From the NCBI GenBank assembly GCA_020025195.1, contig JAHHSN010000014.1:1-32219 (forward strand): a stretch of DNA of 32,219 bases, given 5' to 3'. Source of the DNA: Angelakisella sp. Lineage in GTDB: Bacteria > Bacillota > Clostridia > Oscillospirales > Ruminococcaceae. This document shows, piece after piece, positions 14,028 to 22,529 of this stretch. Below the pieces are notes generated by a model, which made no database searches, was not told the origin of the DNA, and was given only the letters and a program-made list of their open reading frames with translations. Position 1 is the stretch's first letter. Each line of letters starts with the position of its first letter. The position numbers and the translations under genes were made by a program.

Positions 14028-15509
14028 ATGAGCAAATTTGACATTATGGAAACAACGGTTGCCAAGGTTCACGAGGCCTATCTCTCCGGCGAGCTCACCT
14101 GCCGTGAGCTCTGCGAAGCCTACATCGACCGCATCAACGCCTATGACCATAAGGGTCCCGCCATCAACTCCATCATCTGCCTCAATCCCAAGGCGCTGGA
14201 GGAAGCAGACGCTTTCGATGCCTATGTGAAGGAGCATCATGCTCTGATGGGCCCCCTGCACGGAATCCCCGTCATGCTGAAGGATAACTTCAACACCACC
14301 GATATGCCCACCACCGCCGGCTCCGTCGCGCTGGAGGGCTGGGTCCCCGATACCGACGCGTTCGTGACCGCCCGGCTCCGCAAGGCGGGCGCGCTCATCC
14401 TCGCCAAGACCAACCTGCATGAGTTCGCCATCTGGGGCGAGACCATCAGCTCGGTGCTCGGCGCTTCCGTCAACCCCTACGATCCCACCCGCACCCCCGG
14501 CGGTTCTTCCGGCGGCACCGGTGCTTCCATCGCCTGCAACATCGGCATCATCGGCCTCGGCACCGATACCATCAACTCCGTTCGTTCTCCCTCCTCCGCC
14601 AACAGCCTGGTCGGCATCCGTCCCACCATCGGCATGATCTCCCGCGCGGGCATCGTCCCCTACTCCCTCACGCAGGACACCGCGGGCCCCATCTGCCGTA
14701 CCGTGGAGGACGCCGTTCGCTGCCTTGACGTCATTGCCGGCTATGACCCCGACGACGCCGAGACCGCCTGGAGCGTCGGCCGCCGCGAGGAGAGCTACAT
14801 GAGCCACCTTAAAATCGATGGCATGAAGGGCGCCCGCATCGGCGTTCTGGAGAGCCTCTTTGGCAAGGAGGAGATCAACCGCTCCACCAATGAAGTGGTT
14901 CGCAACGCCATGAAGGTCTTTGAGGAGAACGGCGCGACCCTCGTCCCCGTCACCGACAACATCGACCAGCCTTGGCTCACCAGCGAGGTTTCCGTCCATC
15001 TGGACGACTTCAAGCACGACCTCGACGGCTATCTGGCCACCCTTCCCAAGGATTGGCCGGTTCATTCCATGGCGGACATCCTCGCGAGCGGCAAGTTCCA
15101 TCCCTTCTCCGAGGGCAATATGCGCGACGCCATGAAGCTGGATGTCGGCACGCCCCGCTATCTCGAAAAGATGTACAACAAGATCGGCGTCCGCACCCAT
15201 GTTCTCAAGATCATGGCCGACCTCAACCTCGACGCGATGATCTATCCCCATCAGCAGCAGCTGGTCTGCAAGCTGGGCGCCAACCAGCAGCAGCGCAACG
15301 GCGTGCTCTGCTCCTCCACCGGCTTCCCCTCCATCGCGGTGCCCGCCGGCTTCGCGCCCGACGAGAACGCCCCCATCGGGGTTCCGGTCGGCATGGAGAT
15401 CATCGGCCGTCCCTGGAGCGAGGGCCGTCTCATTGAGATCGCCTACTCCTTCGAGCAGCACTCTCACTTCCGCAAGCCCCCCGTATCCGCGCCCGATCTC
15501 AGAAAGTAA
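14028..15509 (+). CDS. Amidase-signature family amidohydrolase
   Basis: Serine amidase of 493 residues that hydrolyses an amide bond of unknown substrate. The Ser-cisSer-Lys triad is visible: K85 (MLKDNF), cis-Ser S160 (GGSSGG) and nucleophile S184 in GTDTINSVRSPSS. The 24-residue spacing between the two serines is as in known family members. The TDTINS form differs from GatA (TDTGGS), and no gatB/gatC lies nearby, so it is probably not the tRNA amidotransferase subunit. No signal peptide, so cytosolic. The start has AAAGGAAG upstream. Codon use is extremely GC-biased at third positions, suggesting high expression together with the strong promoter. Monocistronic, flanked by terminators. Confidence 0.88.
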   Translation: MSKFDIMETTVAKVHEAYLSGELTCRELCEAYIDRINAYDHKGPAINSIICLNPKALEEADAFDAYVKEHHALMGPLHGIPVMLKDNFNTTDMPTTAGSVALEGWVPDTDAFVTARLRKAGALILAKTNLHEFAIWGETISSVLGASVNPYDPTRTPGGSSGGTGASIACNIGIIGLGTDTINSVRSPSSANSLVGIRPTIGMISRAGIVPYSLTQDTAGPICRTVEDAVRCLDVIAGYDPDDAETAWSVGRREESYMSHLKIDGMKGARIGVLESLFGKEEINRSTNEVVRNAMKVFEENGATLVPVTDNIDQPWLTSEVSVHLDDFKHDLDGYLATLPKDWPVHSMADILASGKFHPFSEGNMRDAMKLDVGTPRYLEKMYNKIGVRTHVLKIMADLNLDAMIYPHQQQLVCKLGANQQQRNGVLCSSTGFPSIAVPAGFAPDENAPIGVPVGMEIIGRPWSEGRLIEIAYSFEQHSHFRKPPVSAPDLRK

Positions 15510-15520
15510 CAAATCAAAAA

Positions 15521-15553
15521 CGCCCTCTTCCGTTCGGGAGGGGGCGCTTTTTT
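15521..15553 (+). terminator. Terminator of the amidase gene
   Basis: CGCCCTCTTCC (15521-15531) pairs with GGGAGGGGGCG (15536-15546) with two G-T pairs and loop GTTC, followed by CTTTTTT. Confidence 0.85.
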
Positions 15554-15562
15554 GCCTTATAT

Positions 15563-15599
15563 AAAAGAAAACGCCCCCGAAGGAAGCTCTCCCTCGGGG
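15563..15599 (-). terminator. Terminator of the lipoprotein gene
   Basis: On the minus strand CCCCGA (15599-15594) pairs with TCGGGG (15580-15575), with an inner AGGGA/TCCT stem, then GCGTTTTCTTTT. Confidence 0.75.
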
Positions 15600-15618
15600 A
15601 CTGTTTTTTGGGGGCGGG

Positions 15619-16119
15619 TCAGCCCATCGCGGGGCCATCGGCAAAGAGATCCTCCTGGGTAAGCACCACGGTGCTCCCGTTCTCGCCGTTTTCCGGGAAG
15701 TAATTCCCCACAAAGGCGTGCTTCCCATCCGGGGTCACAAAGACCTCCGCCATGAGGGAATGAACCTCTTTTCCGCTGTCCAGATCGTGGATGATCTTTT
15801 CCCAGCGGCCGTAAAAATACTCCTCGCCGTCGGCGGCGGTGACCCGCTCGCCCAGACTGTAACAGTATTCCTCCCCGGTCGCCTCATCCCGGGTGCCGAG
15901 CTTCTGGGCGAGGAGCGTCGTCAGCTCCTCCCGCAGCGCCTGCTCGGCCGCCTCCTTTTCCTCCGGGGTCGGCTCCTTCGGGGGCTCCGGCGTCATGACC
16001 TCCTCCTGCTCCTTTTCGGGGTTCGGGTCGTCGGTCACCACCTCCTCAATGGGGTTGCGGCAGCCGACAAAAAGCGCGAGAACCAGCGCTGTCGTCAAAA
16101 TAATCCAGCTTTTCTTCAT
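15619..16119 (-). CDS. Small predicted lipoprotein of unknown function
   Basis: Protein of 166 residues. The N-terminus MKKSWIILTTALVLALFVGC is a lipoprotein-type signal with Cys20 as probable lipidation site; Phe at -3 is slightly unusual. A Pro/Glu-rich linker (about 25-60) is followed by a roughly 100-residue domain (EEYCYSLGERVTAADGEEYF, then WEKIIHDLDSG, ending in VFVTPDGKHAFVGNYF). I do not recognise the family. The ATG at 16119 was chosen because AGGAGG lies 6-7 nt upstream and the signal peptide starts there. It has its own promoter and terminator, so its neighbours give no functional clue. Confidence 0.75.
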   Translation of the reverse strand: MKKSWIILTTALVLALFVGCRNPIEEVVTDDPNPEKEQEEVMTPEPPKEPTPEEKEAAEQALREELTTLLAQKLGTRDEATGEEYCYSLGERVTAADGEEYFYGRWEKIIHDLDSGKEVHSLMAEVFVTPDGKHAFVGNYFPENGENGSTVVLTQEDLFADGPAMG

Positions 16120-16171
16120 GGAATTCCTCCTTTTCCGGGTCCGTACAGGAATTTCTTGTTGCGTTTTTCCC

Positions 16172-16201
16172 ATTATAGCATAGCGAAACGCCCCTCCGCA
16201 A
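16172..16201 (-). promoter_or_regulatory. Promoter of the lipoprotein gene
   Basis: Minus strand TTGCGG (16196-16201), 18-nt spacer, TATAAT (16172-16177) with an extended -10 (CTATGCTATAAT). Confidence 0.65.
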
Positions 16202-16222
16202 TCGCTTTTTCGCCCGCTTCCA

Positions 16223-16269
16223 TCAAAAAAAGACACGGCACCCGCTCCTTAAGGGGAGGGGACCGTGTC
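16223..16269 (-). terminator. Terminator of the HAD hydrolase gene
   Basis: Minus strand GACACGG (16269-16263) pairs with CCGTGTC (16238-16232), with an inner stem around CCTTAAGG, followed by TTTTTTT. Confidence 0.85.
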
Positions 16270-16285
16270 CATTTTATATTATGGC

Positions 16286-17113
16286 TCAGAGCAGGAACCG
16301 CTCGATTGCTTCGGCAGCGCCGTCATGGTTGCAGTCCGGGAGGGTATGGGCGGCAATCTTTTTAAGCTCCGGGATGGCGTTCCCCATGGCGAGGGGCAGC
16401 CCGGCCCGCCGCAGCATGGGAAGGTCGTTTTCGCTGTCGCCGATGGCGATCATCTCCTCCGGGGGGATGCCCAGCCGGCGGCTCAGCATCTCCATGCCGG
16501 TCCCCTTGTCCACCCCCTGGGGGGTCAGCTCAATGTTATTGAAGTAGCAGACGGCGGCGGAAAGCGGGAGCTTCCAAAACTCCTGCAGCGCCCGCACCCG
16601 CTCCTCGGGATCCGCGAAGAAAAAGACGAACTTGCTGTACGCCGTGCGGCGGTTCTCCGGGCGGAGAAGCTCAGGCGACCAAACCGTGCTTTCCTCAAAG
16701 GTCTCCTTAAAATGCATCATTGAGAAGTGCGCAAGGTCGGTCCCCTCCGGCAGGCAGGTATAGGTCAGCCCATTCAGATAGGCCGTCGCCATGACGTCCA
16801 TGCCGTCAACGACATTAAAAATAGTCTCCGATTCCTCGGCGGTAAAGCTCTTCTGCTCCAGCACCCGTTGTTCCCGGACGTCATAAAGGCAGGAGCCCGC
16901 CTCCGCGATGGCGTAGTGAAGCTCCGGGAACTGCCTGAGGTAGCGGTTCATTTCGGAAATGCTCCGCCCGGTACAGAAAACGACCTCCTTCCCCCGCTTC
17001 ATCGCCTCCTTCACAGCCCGCTCGGCGCGGGGAGAGACGGTAAGGGAGGAATTGAGGAGCGTTCCGTCAAGGTCAACTGCGATGAGGGAATAGGATTTTT
17101 TTAAGTCGGTCAT
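16286..17113 (-). CDS. Cof-type HAD-superfamily phosphatase
   Basis: Cytosolic Mg2+-dependent phosphatase of 275 residues, probably acting on sugar phosphates or similar metabolites. HAD motif I is DLDGTLL (nucleophile D14, D16). Motif II lies in FCTGRS (46-51). Motif III is K203 in DKGTG. Motif IV is GDSEND (225-230). The large C2-type cap lies between motifs II and III, as in the Cof/YidA group. AAGGAGA lies before the ATG. It follows ileS on the same strand after a hairpin with a short U-run, so some read-through is possible. Substrate unknown. Confidence 0.9.
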   Translation of the reverse strand: MTDLKKSYSLIAVDLDGTLLNSSLTVSPRAERAVKEAMKRGKEVVFCTGRSISEMNRYLRQFPELHYAIAEAGSCLYDVREQRVLEQKSFTAEESETIFNVVDGMDVMATAYLNGLTYTCLPEGTDLAHFSMMHFKETFEESTVWSPELLRPENRRTAYSKFVFFFADPEERVRALQEFWKLPLSAAVCYFNNIELTPQGVDKGTGMEMLSRRLGIPPEEMIAIGDSENDLPMLRRAGLPLAMGNAIPELKKIAAHTLPDCNHDGAAEAIERFLL

Positions 17114-17157
17114 GCGTTCTCTCCTTTACAGCTGAAAATAAGTCCCTTCTCGGGAAA

Positions 17158-17187
17158 GGACCCCTCCCCGTTTTCGGGAAGGGATCC
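17158..17187 (-). terminator. Probable terminator of ileS
   Basis: Minus strand GGATCCCTTCCCG (17187-17175) pairs along its whole length, with G-T pairs, with CGGGGAGGGGTCC (17170-17158), loop AAAA. The U-run is only three bases, so termination may be partial. Confidence 0.5.
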
Positions 17188-17205
17188 TGTCAAATACCAA
17201 AACGT

Positions 17206-20200
17206 TTAGACGCGCTCCACGCCGATGGTCGCGGTTTCGCCGTTGACGTCCCACTCCTTCACAAAGCCCTGAGGCTCCGCGACAGTGAGGCTGTCCGCGA
17301 GGGTCGCGGCGGAGATGTCCGCCCGGTTGGCCTCGGCGACGGTCTCCACCTTTTCGCCGCCCCGGAGGGTCACACGGATGTGGTCGGTCACGTTAAAGCC
17401 GGCCTCTTTCCGCATGGTCTGCACCTTGCTGATAAGCTCCCGGACGAAGCCCTCCTCCAGAAGCTCGGGGGTCAGAACGGTATCAATGGCCACAGTGACG
17501 CCGCGGTCGGTGACGGTGTAGAAGCCCTCACGCTGGGTGGTCTCCATGAGGAGATCCGCAGAAGTAAGCTCCGCGGGGCCATCCGGAAGGCTGAGGGTGA
17601 GAACACCCTTTTCGTCCAGCTCGGCCTTGGCGGCGTTGCCGTCCAGCGCGGCGAGCGCTTCTTTCAGCGCCCCGAGGCGTTTGCCGAACTTGGGACCGCA
17701 GGTCTTGAGCTGGGGCTTGAAGAGGTAGCTCACGAAGCCCTCCACCTCTTTGGTGAAGATGACTTTCTTGATGTTGAGCTCCTCACGGATGATCTCCTGA
17801 TAGAAGTCGTCGAGGTCCTTGTCGCACTTCACGAACATGGTGGCAAGGGGCTGGCGGTTCTTGCGGCCGGAGCCGTTTCTCGCGGCGCGTCCCAGCTCCA
17901 CGATCTCGATGATCTCCTCCATCTTCGCCTCCAGATCGGTGTCGATGAGCGACTCCTCCACCACGGGGAAATCGCAGAGGTGGATGCTCTCGGGCGCGGT
18001 CTTATCAATGGAGCGGACGAGGTTCTGATAGATGGCCTCCGACAGGAAAGGAACCATGGGGGCCGCAGTCTTGGCGGTGGTCACCAGCGCCTCATAGAGG
18101 GTCATATAAGCAGCGATCTTGTCATCCTCCATGCCGGGTGCCCAGAAGCGCTCACGGCCGCGGCGGACGTACCAGTTGCTCATCTCCTCCACAAAGCCCT
18201 GCAGCGCCTTGGCGGCCTCGGGGATGCGGTAGTTGGCGATGTCGTAATCGACTTCCTTCACCATGGAATTGAGGCGGCTTCTCAGCCAGCGGTCCATGAC
18301 GGTGAGCTTTTCGGGGTCCAGCTTATATTTTGTCGCGTCGAAGTTATCAATATTCGCATAGAGGACAAAGAAGGCGTAGGTATTCCAGAGGGTGCCCATC
18401 AGCTTCCGCTGTCCCTCCATGACCGCCTTTCCGTGGAAGCGGTTGGGGAGCCACGGCGCGGAGTTGACATAGAAATACCAGCGGATGGCGTCGGCGCCGT
18501 AGGTTTCGAGCGCCTCCATCGGGTCTACGGCGTTGCCCTTCGATTTACTCATCTTCTGACCGTTTTCATCCTGAACATGGCCGAGGACAATCACGTTCTT
18601 GAAGGGGGCTTTATCAAAGAGCAGAGTGGAGATGGCAAGGAGAGAATAGAACCAGCCGCGGGTCTGGTCCACCGCCTCACTGATGAAGTCGGCGGGGAAC
18701 TCCCGGTGGAAGGTCTCCTCGTTCTCAAAGGGATAGTGATGCTGGGCGAAGGGCATGGAGCCGGAATCGAACCAGCAGTCGATGACCTCGGGGACACGGT
18801 GCATCACGCCGCCGCACTTGGGGCAGCGGAGCGTCACCTTGTCGATGAAGGGACGGTGCAGTTCGATCTCCTCCGGGCAGTTATCCGAGAGGGAGCGCAG
18901 CTCCTCGATGGAGCCGACGCAGCAGCGCTCGCCGCATTCGCACTCCCAGATGTTGAGCGGGGTGCCCCAGTAGCGGTTGCGGGAAAGACCCCAGTCCTGA
19001 ACATTCTCCAGCCAGTCGCCGAAGCGGCCGGTGCCGATGTTCTCGGGGATCCAGTTGATGGTCTTGTTGTTCTTGATGAGCTGATCGCGGACGGCGGTCA
19101 TCTTGATGAACCAGCTCTCGCGGGCGTAATAAAGGAGAGGGGTATCACAGCGCCAGCAGAAGGGATAGTCATGCTCAAAGTGGGGTGCGGAGAACAGCAG
19201 GTGCTTCTCCTCCAGGAATTTGAGCACCATGGGATCGGCGTCCTTGACGAACACCCCGGCGAAGGGGGTTTCCTTGGTCATCAGGCCGGCGCCGTCCACC
19301 AGCTGCACGAAGGGCAGGTCATAGTTCCTGCCGATCCGGGCGTCGTCTTCACCGAAGGCGGGCGCGATATGCACGATGCCGGTACCGTCGGTCATGCTGA
19401 CATAGTCATCGCAGAGGACAAAGTAGGCCTTCTTGTGCTGCTTCTCGCAAAGCGGGAGGGCGCAGTCGAAGAGGGGCTCATACTCGCGGTATTCCAGCTC
19501 CTTGCCCTTCATGCGCTCCAGTACCTCATAGGCGGGCTTGTCCTCACTCCCAAGGGAGCCGAGCACGGTATCCAGAAGCGGCTCCGCCATGTAATAGGTG
19601 TAGCCGTCGGCGGCCTTGACCTTGCAGTAGTCGTCGGTGGGATTGACGCAGAGCGCCACGTTGCTGGGCAGCGTCCAGGGGGTGGTCGTCCACGCGAGGA
19701 AGTAAGCTTCCTCTCCCACCACCTTGAAGCGGGCGATGGCGGACTGCTCCTTTACGTTCTTATAGCCCTGCGCGACCTCATGGGAGGAAAGCGGGGTACC
19801 GCAGCGGGGGCAGTAGGGAACGATCTTGAAGCCCTTATAGAGAAGCCCCTTGTCGTAGATCTGCTTGAGCGCCCACCACTCGGACTCGATATAATCATTG
19901 TGATAGGTCACATAAGGGTTGTCCATATCCGCCCAGAAGCCGACCGCGCGGGAGAACTGCTCCCACATCCCCTTGTACTGCCAGACGCTCTCCTTGCAGT
20001 TGGCGATGAACGGCTCCATGCCGTATTCCTCGATCTGCTCCTTGCCGTTGAGGCCGAGCTTCTTCTCCACCTCCAGCTCGACCGGCAGGCCGTGGGTGTC
20101 CCAGCCCGCCTTGCGGGGGACCATGTAGCCCTTCATGGTGCGGTAGCGGGGGATCATATCCTTGATGACGCGGGTGAGGACATGGCCGATGTGCGGCTTG

Positions 20201-20355
20201 CCGTTTGCCGTGGGAGGGCCGTCATAAAAGACATAGGGCTCGCCCTTTTTACGGGTCTCGATGCTCTTTTCAAAGATGTGCTCCTCCTGCCAGAAGGCTT
20301 CGATTTTCTTTTCCTGCTCCACAAAATTGATGTTGGGGGATACGCTTTTGTACAT
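17206..20355 (-). CDS. ileS: Isoleucyl-tRNA synthetase, long (type 2-like) form
   Basis: Charges tRNA-Ile. Class I synthetase of 1049 residues with HIGH at 55-58 (GKPHIGHVL), KMSKS at 601-605 (KMSKSKGN), a CP1 editing domain between them, a CxxC zinc-like pair (PYCPRCG; also CPKCG) and an anticodon-binding domain. The length and the N-terminal DGPPTANGKPHIGH form match the eukaryote-like IleRS group, which in other bacteria is less sensitive to mupirocin; resistance here is inference. The ATG at 20355 has AGGAG 10 nt upstream; open frame further upstream runs into the T-box terminator and was excluded. A T-box leader precedes it, so expression should rise when tRNA-Ile is uncharged. Confidence 0.96.
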   Translation of the reverse strand: MYKSVSPNINFVEQEKKIEAFWQEEHIFEKSIETRKKGEPYVFYDGPPTANGKPHIGHVLTRVIKDMIPRYRTMKGYMVPRKAGWDTHGLPVELEVEKKLGLNGKEQIEEYGMEPFIANCKESVWQYKGMWEQFSRAVGFWADMDNPYVTYHNDYIESEWWALKQIYDKGLLYKGFKIVPYCPRCGTPLSSHEVAQGYKNVKEQSAIARFKVVGEEAYFLAWTTTPWTLPSNVALCVNPTDDYCKVKAADGYTYYMAEPLLDTVLGSLGSEDKPAYEVLERMKGKELEYREYEPLFDCALPLCEKQHKKAYFVLCDDYVSMTDGTGIVHIAPAFGEDDARIGRNYDLPFVQLVDGAGLMTKETPFAGVFVKDADPMVLKFLEEKHLLFSAPHFEHDYPFCWRCDTPLLYYARESWFIKMTAVRDQLIKNNKTINWIPENIGTGRFGDWLENVQDWGLSRNRYWGTPLNIWECECGERCCVGSIEELRSLSDNCPEEIELHRPFIDKVTLRCPKCGGVMHRVPEVIDCWFDSGSMPFAQHHYPFENEETFHREFPADFISEAVDQTRGWFYSLLAISTLLFDKAPFKNVIVLGHVQDENGQKMSKSKGNAVDPMEALETYGADAIRWYFYVNSAPWLPNRFHGKAVMEGQRKLMGTLWNTYAFFVLYANIDNFDATKYKLDPEKLTVMDRWLRSRLNSMVKEVDYDIANYRIPEAAKALQGFVEEMSNWYVRRGRERFWAPGMEDDKIAAYMTLYEALVTTAKTAAPMVPFLSEAIYQNLVRSIDKTAPESIHLCDFPVVEESLIDTDLEAKMEEIIEIVELGRAARNGSGRKNRQPLATMFVKCDKDLDDFYQEIIREELNIKKVIFTKEVEGFVSYLFKPQLKTCGPKFGKRLGALKEALAALDGNAAKAELDEKGVLTLSLPDGPAELTSADLLMETTQREGFYTVTDRGVTVAIDTVLTPELLEEGFVRELISKVQTMRKEAGFNVTDHIRVTLRGGEKVETVAEANRADISAATLADSLTVAEPQGFVKEWDVNGETATIGVERV

Positions 20356-20412
20356 GATGAGGATGCTCCTTTCAGCGTTTTTGTTTCGGGACTCGGCGCC
20401 CATGCGGACAAA

Positions 20413-20645
20413 AGAAAAAGCCCCCATCCATAACAGGACGAGGGGCTGAGTTTCCTTCGCAAACCACCTATTACGCCATACCCTTGTGATATGGGATCCC
20501 TCTAACGGGAGGATAACCGGAGAGCCTTACTGCGGGGTTCGGGCCTCAGCTCGGGAGTGATTTTCGCTATGAGAACCAGTCAGCGCCGCGCTTTCACCCT
20601 CCGCGGCTCGCTTGTTGCTTTTGGCTCTCGGCTACTGTCTCCGTC
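20413..20645 (-). promoter_or_regulatory. T-box riboswitch, tRNA-Ile responsive
   Basis: The minus-strand leader begins GACGGAGACAGTAGCC. GAGAGCC near the 5' end pairs with GGCTCTC near 20520 to close stem I. A GGTTATCCTCCCGTTA segment precedes the T-box sequence AATAGGTGGTTTGCGAAGG (20472-20454), whose GGTGG pairs with the tRNA acceptor end. The terminator (AGCCCC...GGGGGCT, 20447-20419) and TTTTTC follow. A likely specifier codon is ATC in GAAAATCACTC. The genes and motif order are standard. Confidence 0.92.
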
Positions 20646-20669
20646 AAAGCTTTTCTAAAGTATGGGGAC

Positions 20670-20698
20670 ATTTTAACATAGTTTTCCGGGAAATGCAA
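20670..20698 (-). promoter_or_regulatory. ileS promoter
   Basis: Minus strand TTGCAT (20693-20698), 17-nt spacer, TAAAAT (20670-20675), placing the transcript start about 18 nt before the T-box. Confidence 0.75.
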
Positions 20699-20745
20699 GG
20701 GGGTAAGAAAAAGAGCGGAAAACGCCGCAAAGCCCCCCTTCCTCC

Positions 20746-20785
20746 CAAAAAGTCCCCGCCGGAGACTCGCTCTCCCGCGGGGACT
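20746..20785 (-). terminator. Terminator of the TetR/acyl-CoA ligase operon
   Basis: Minus strand AGTCCCCGC (20785-20777) pairs with GCGGGGACT (20759-20751), with an inner GGAGA/TCTCC stem, followed by TTTTTGGG. Confidence 0.85.
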
Positions 20786-20810
20786 TGGTTTAAGCTTTTT
20801 TGGGGGGGAC

Positions 20811-22529
20811 TCAGACCTCGCGCTTTGCCGTCTCTTCCTCCTCCAGAACACGGTAGGCCACCTTGCCCACCAGCGTCTTGGGAAGCTCCTCGCGGAACTC
20901 GATCTCATAGGGCATAGCGTATTTCGCGATGTTCTTGCGGCAGTAATCCATCAGGATGGTGCGGTACTCCTCCGAGGGGGTAAGGCCGGGCTTCAGCATC
21001 ACGAACGCCTTGACCTTCTGCATCTTGAGGGGGTCGGGAACGCCGATAACACAGCTCATCTGCACCAGATCGTGCGCGTCCAGAATGTTCTCCAGCTGGG
21101 AGGGATAGACATTGTAGCCGCTCGTCACGATCATGCGCTTGATGCGCTGACGGAAATAGACAAAGCCGTCTGCGTCCATCATGCCGAGGTCGCCGGTGTG
21201 TACCCAGACCCGCCCGTCGGGATGGGTCTGCAGGGTGGCGGCGGTCTCCTCGGGGTGGCCGACATACTCCATCATCACCGTGGGGCCGGAGATGCAGATC
21301 TCGCCCTCCTCCCCGTAGGGCAGGCTCTCCTGCGTGCCAGGCTTCACGATGTCATAGAAGGTATCCGGGAAGGGGAGGCCGATAGAACCCTCCTTGGCCA
21401 TATGGGAGGGGGTGAGGCAGCTCGCGGTAACGCACTCGGTGGTTCCGTAGCCCTCCCGCACCTGCACCACGGCATGGTGGTCAAAGAGGAACTTGTCAAA
21501 GCGCTTTTTGAGCTCCACCGAAAGGGAGTCTCCGCCGGAGAACACGCCCTTGAGGAAGGAAAGGTCCGCGCCCTCCATGCAGGGGATGCGCAGCAGCGCC
21601 TCGTAGAGGGTGGGCACGCCCGCGATGAAGTTGCAGCGGGTCTTTTTGAGGAGCTTGGCATAGCTCTCCGCGGTAAAGCGGGGAACCAGTACGCAGCGTC
21701 CGCCCTGACTCAGCATGGAATGGATGCTGACGCCGAGGCCGAAGCCGTGGAACATCGGCATGACCGCCAGCATCTTATCGCCGGGACGGAACATGGGGTT
21801 GGTGGCGATGATCTGCTGACCGAGGGCGTTAAAGTTTTTATTGGAAAGGAGGATGCCCTTGGTGACGCCGGTGGTGCCGCCGCTGTAAAGAATAACAGCG
21901 GGATCGCTGCCCACCTTTTTGACGGCGTACTTCCAGCGGTAGCGGGCGCCCATCTGCATGAATTCCTTCCAGCGGATGACGGGGGCGTCCTCGGGGATCT
22001 TCTTGATCTTGCGGCCCTCGGTGAGCATATACCCCGCGCGTACCGGGCGGGAAAGCTCGTCCTTGATGCTCGCGATGATGACGTTGTTCAGGTTCTCCAC
22101 GTTCTGGCGGATGGCCTCGAACTTATTATAGAACTGGTCAAGGGTGATGGCGCAGATGCTGTTGGATTCCTTCAGGTAGAATTCGATCTCCCGCTCACTG
22201 GAGAGGGGATGCACCATATTGGCGATGCCGCCGACCAGATTGACCGCGTAGAACATAAAGACGGTCTGGGGACAGTTCGGCATACAGATGGTGACCTTGT
22301 CGCCCTCTCTCACGCCGATCGCCTTGAGGGCGCGGGCGCAGAGGTCGATGTTCTCCACCATCTTTTTATAGGTGGTGGGGCGTCCCATAAAGTCAAACGC
22401 GATATAATCGGGATATTCCTTGGCAATCTTGGCAACCGCCTCATACATGCTTCCTTCAAAATAGGAAAGCGTCGCGGGCACGTCTCCCAGGTTCTTGAGC
22501 CAGGGCGTGCGGGTTTCTGCAGTACTCAA
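20811..22529 (-). CDS. Long-chain fatty-acid/acyl-CoA synthetase (AMP-binding family)
   Basis: ANL-superfamily enzyme of 572 residues that activates a carboxylic acid to an acyl-adenylate and then probably to acyl-CoA. The motifs are all intact: P-loop YSGGTTGVTKG (215-225), YGTTE (361-365), HTGD (444-447), the hinge region RIKRMIVTSGYNVYPSQLE (462-480) and catalytic K556 in KTLVGKV. It looks closest to FadD-type ligases, but chain length cannot be told. It starts with TTG at 22529, supported by AGGAGG 7 nt upstream, and overlaps the stop of the preceding gene by 4 bp. Last gene of the TetR operon, so its product probably works with the acyltransferase homolog encoded before it. Confidence 0.92.
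   Translation of the reverse strand: MSTAETRTPWLKNLGDVPATLSYFEGSMYEAVAKIAKEYPDYIAFDFMGRPTTYKKMVENIDLCARALKAIGVREGDKVTICMPNCPQTVFMFYAVNLVGGIANMVHPLSSEREIEFYLKESNSICAITLDQFYNKFEAIRQNVENLNNVIIASIKDELSRPVRAGYMLTEGRKIKKIPEDAPVIRWKEFMQMGARYRWKYAVKKVGSDPAVILYSGGTTGVTKGILLSNKNFNALGQQIIATNPMFRPGDKMLAVMPMFHGFGLGVSIHSMLSQGGRCVLVPRFTAESYAKLLKKTRCNFIAGVPTLYEALLRIPCMEGADLSFLKGVFSGGDSLSVELKKRFDKFLFDHHAVVQVREGYGTTECVTASCLTPSHMAKEGSIGLPFPDTFYDIVKPGTQESLPYGEEGEICISGPTVMMEYVGHPEETAATLQTHPDGRVWVHTGDLGMMDADGFVYFRQRIKRMIVTSGYNVYPSQLENILDAHDLVQMSCVIGVPDPLKMQKVKAFVMLKPGLTPSEEYRTILMDYCRKNIAKYAMPYEIEFREELPKTLVGKVAYRVLEEEETAKREV

Noticed and set aside
17380..20433. Very long open frame on the plus strand opposite ileS
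   Set aside because: It is an antisense shadow of a GC-rich gene; the minus strand encodes an unmistakable IleRS with HIGH and KMSKS.
20520..20560. GGGTTCGG segment suggesting a tRNA
   Set aside because: No cloverleaf can be formed; it is part of the T-box leader.
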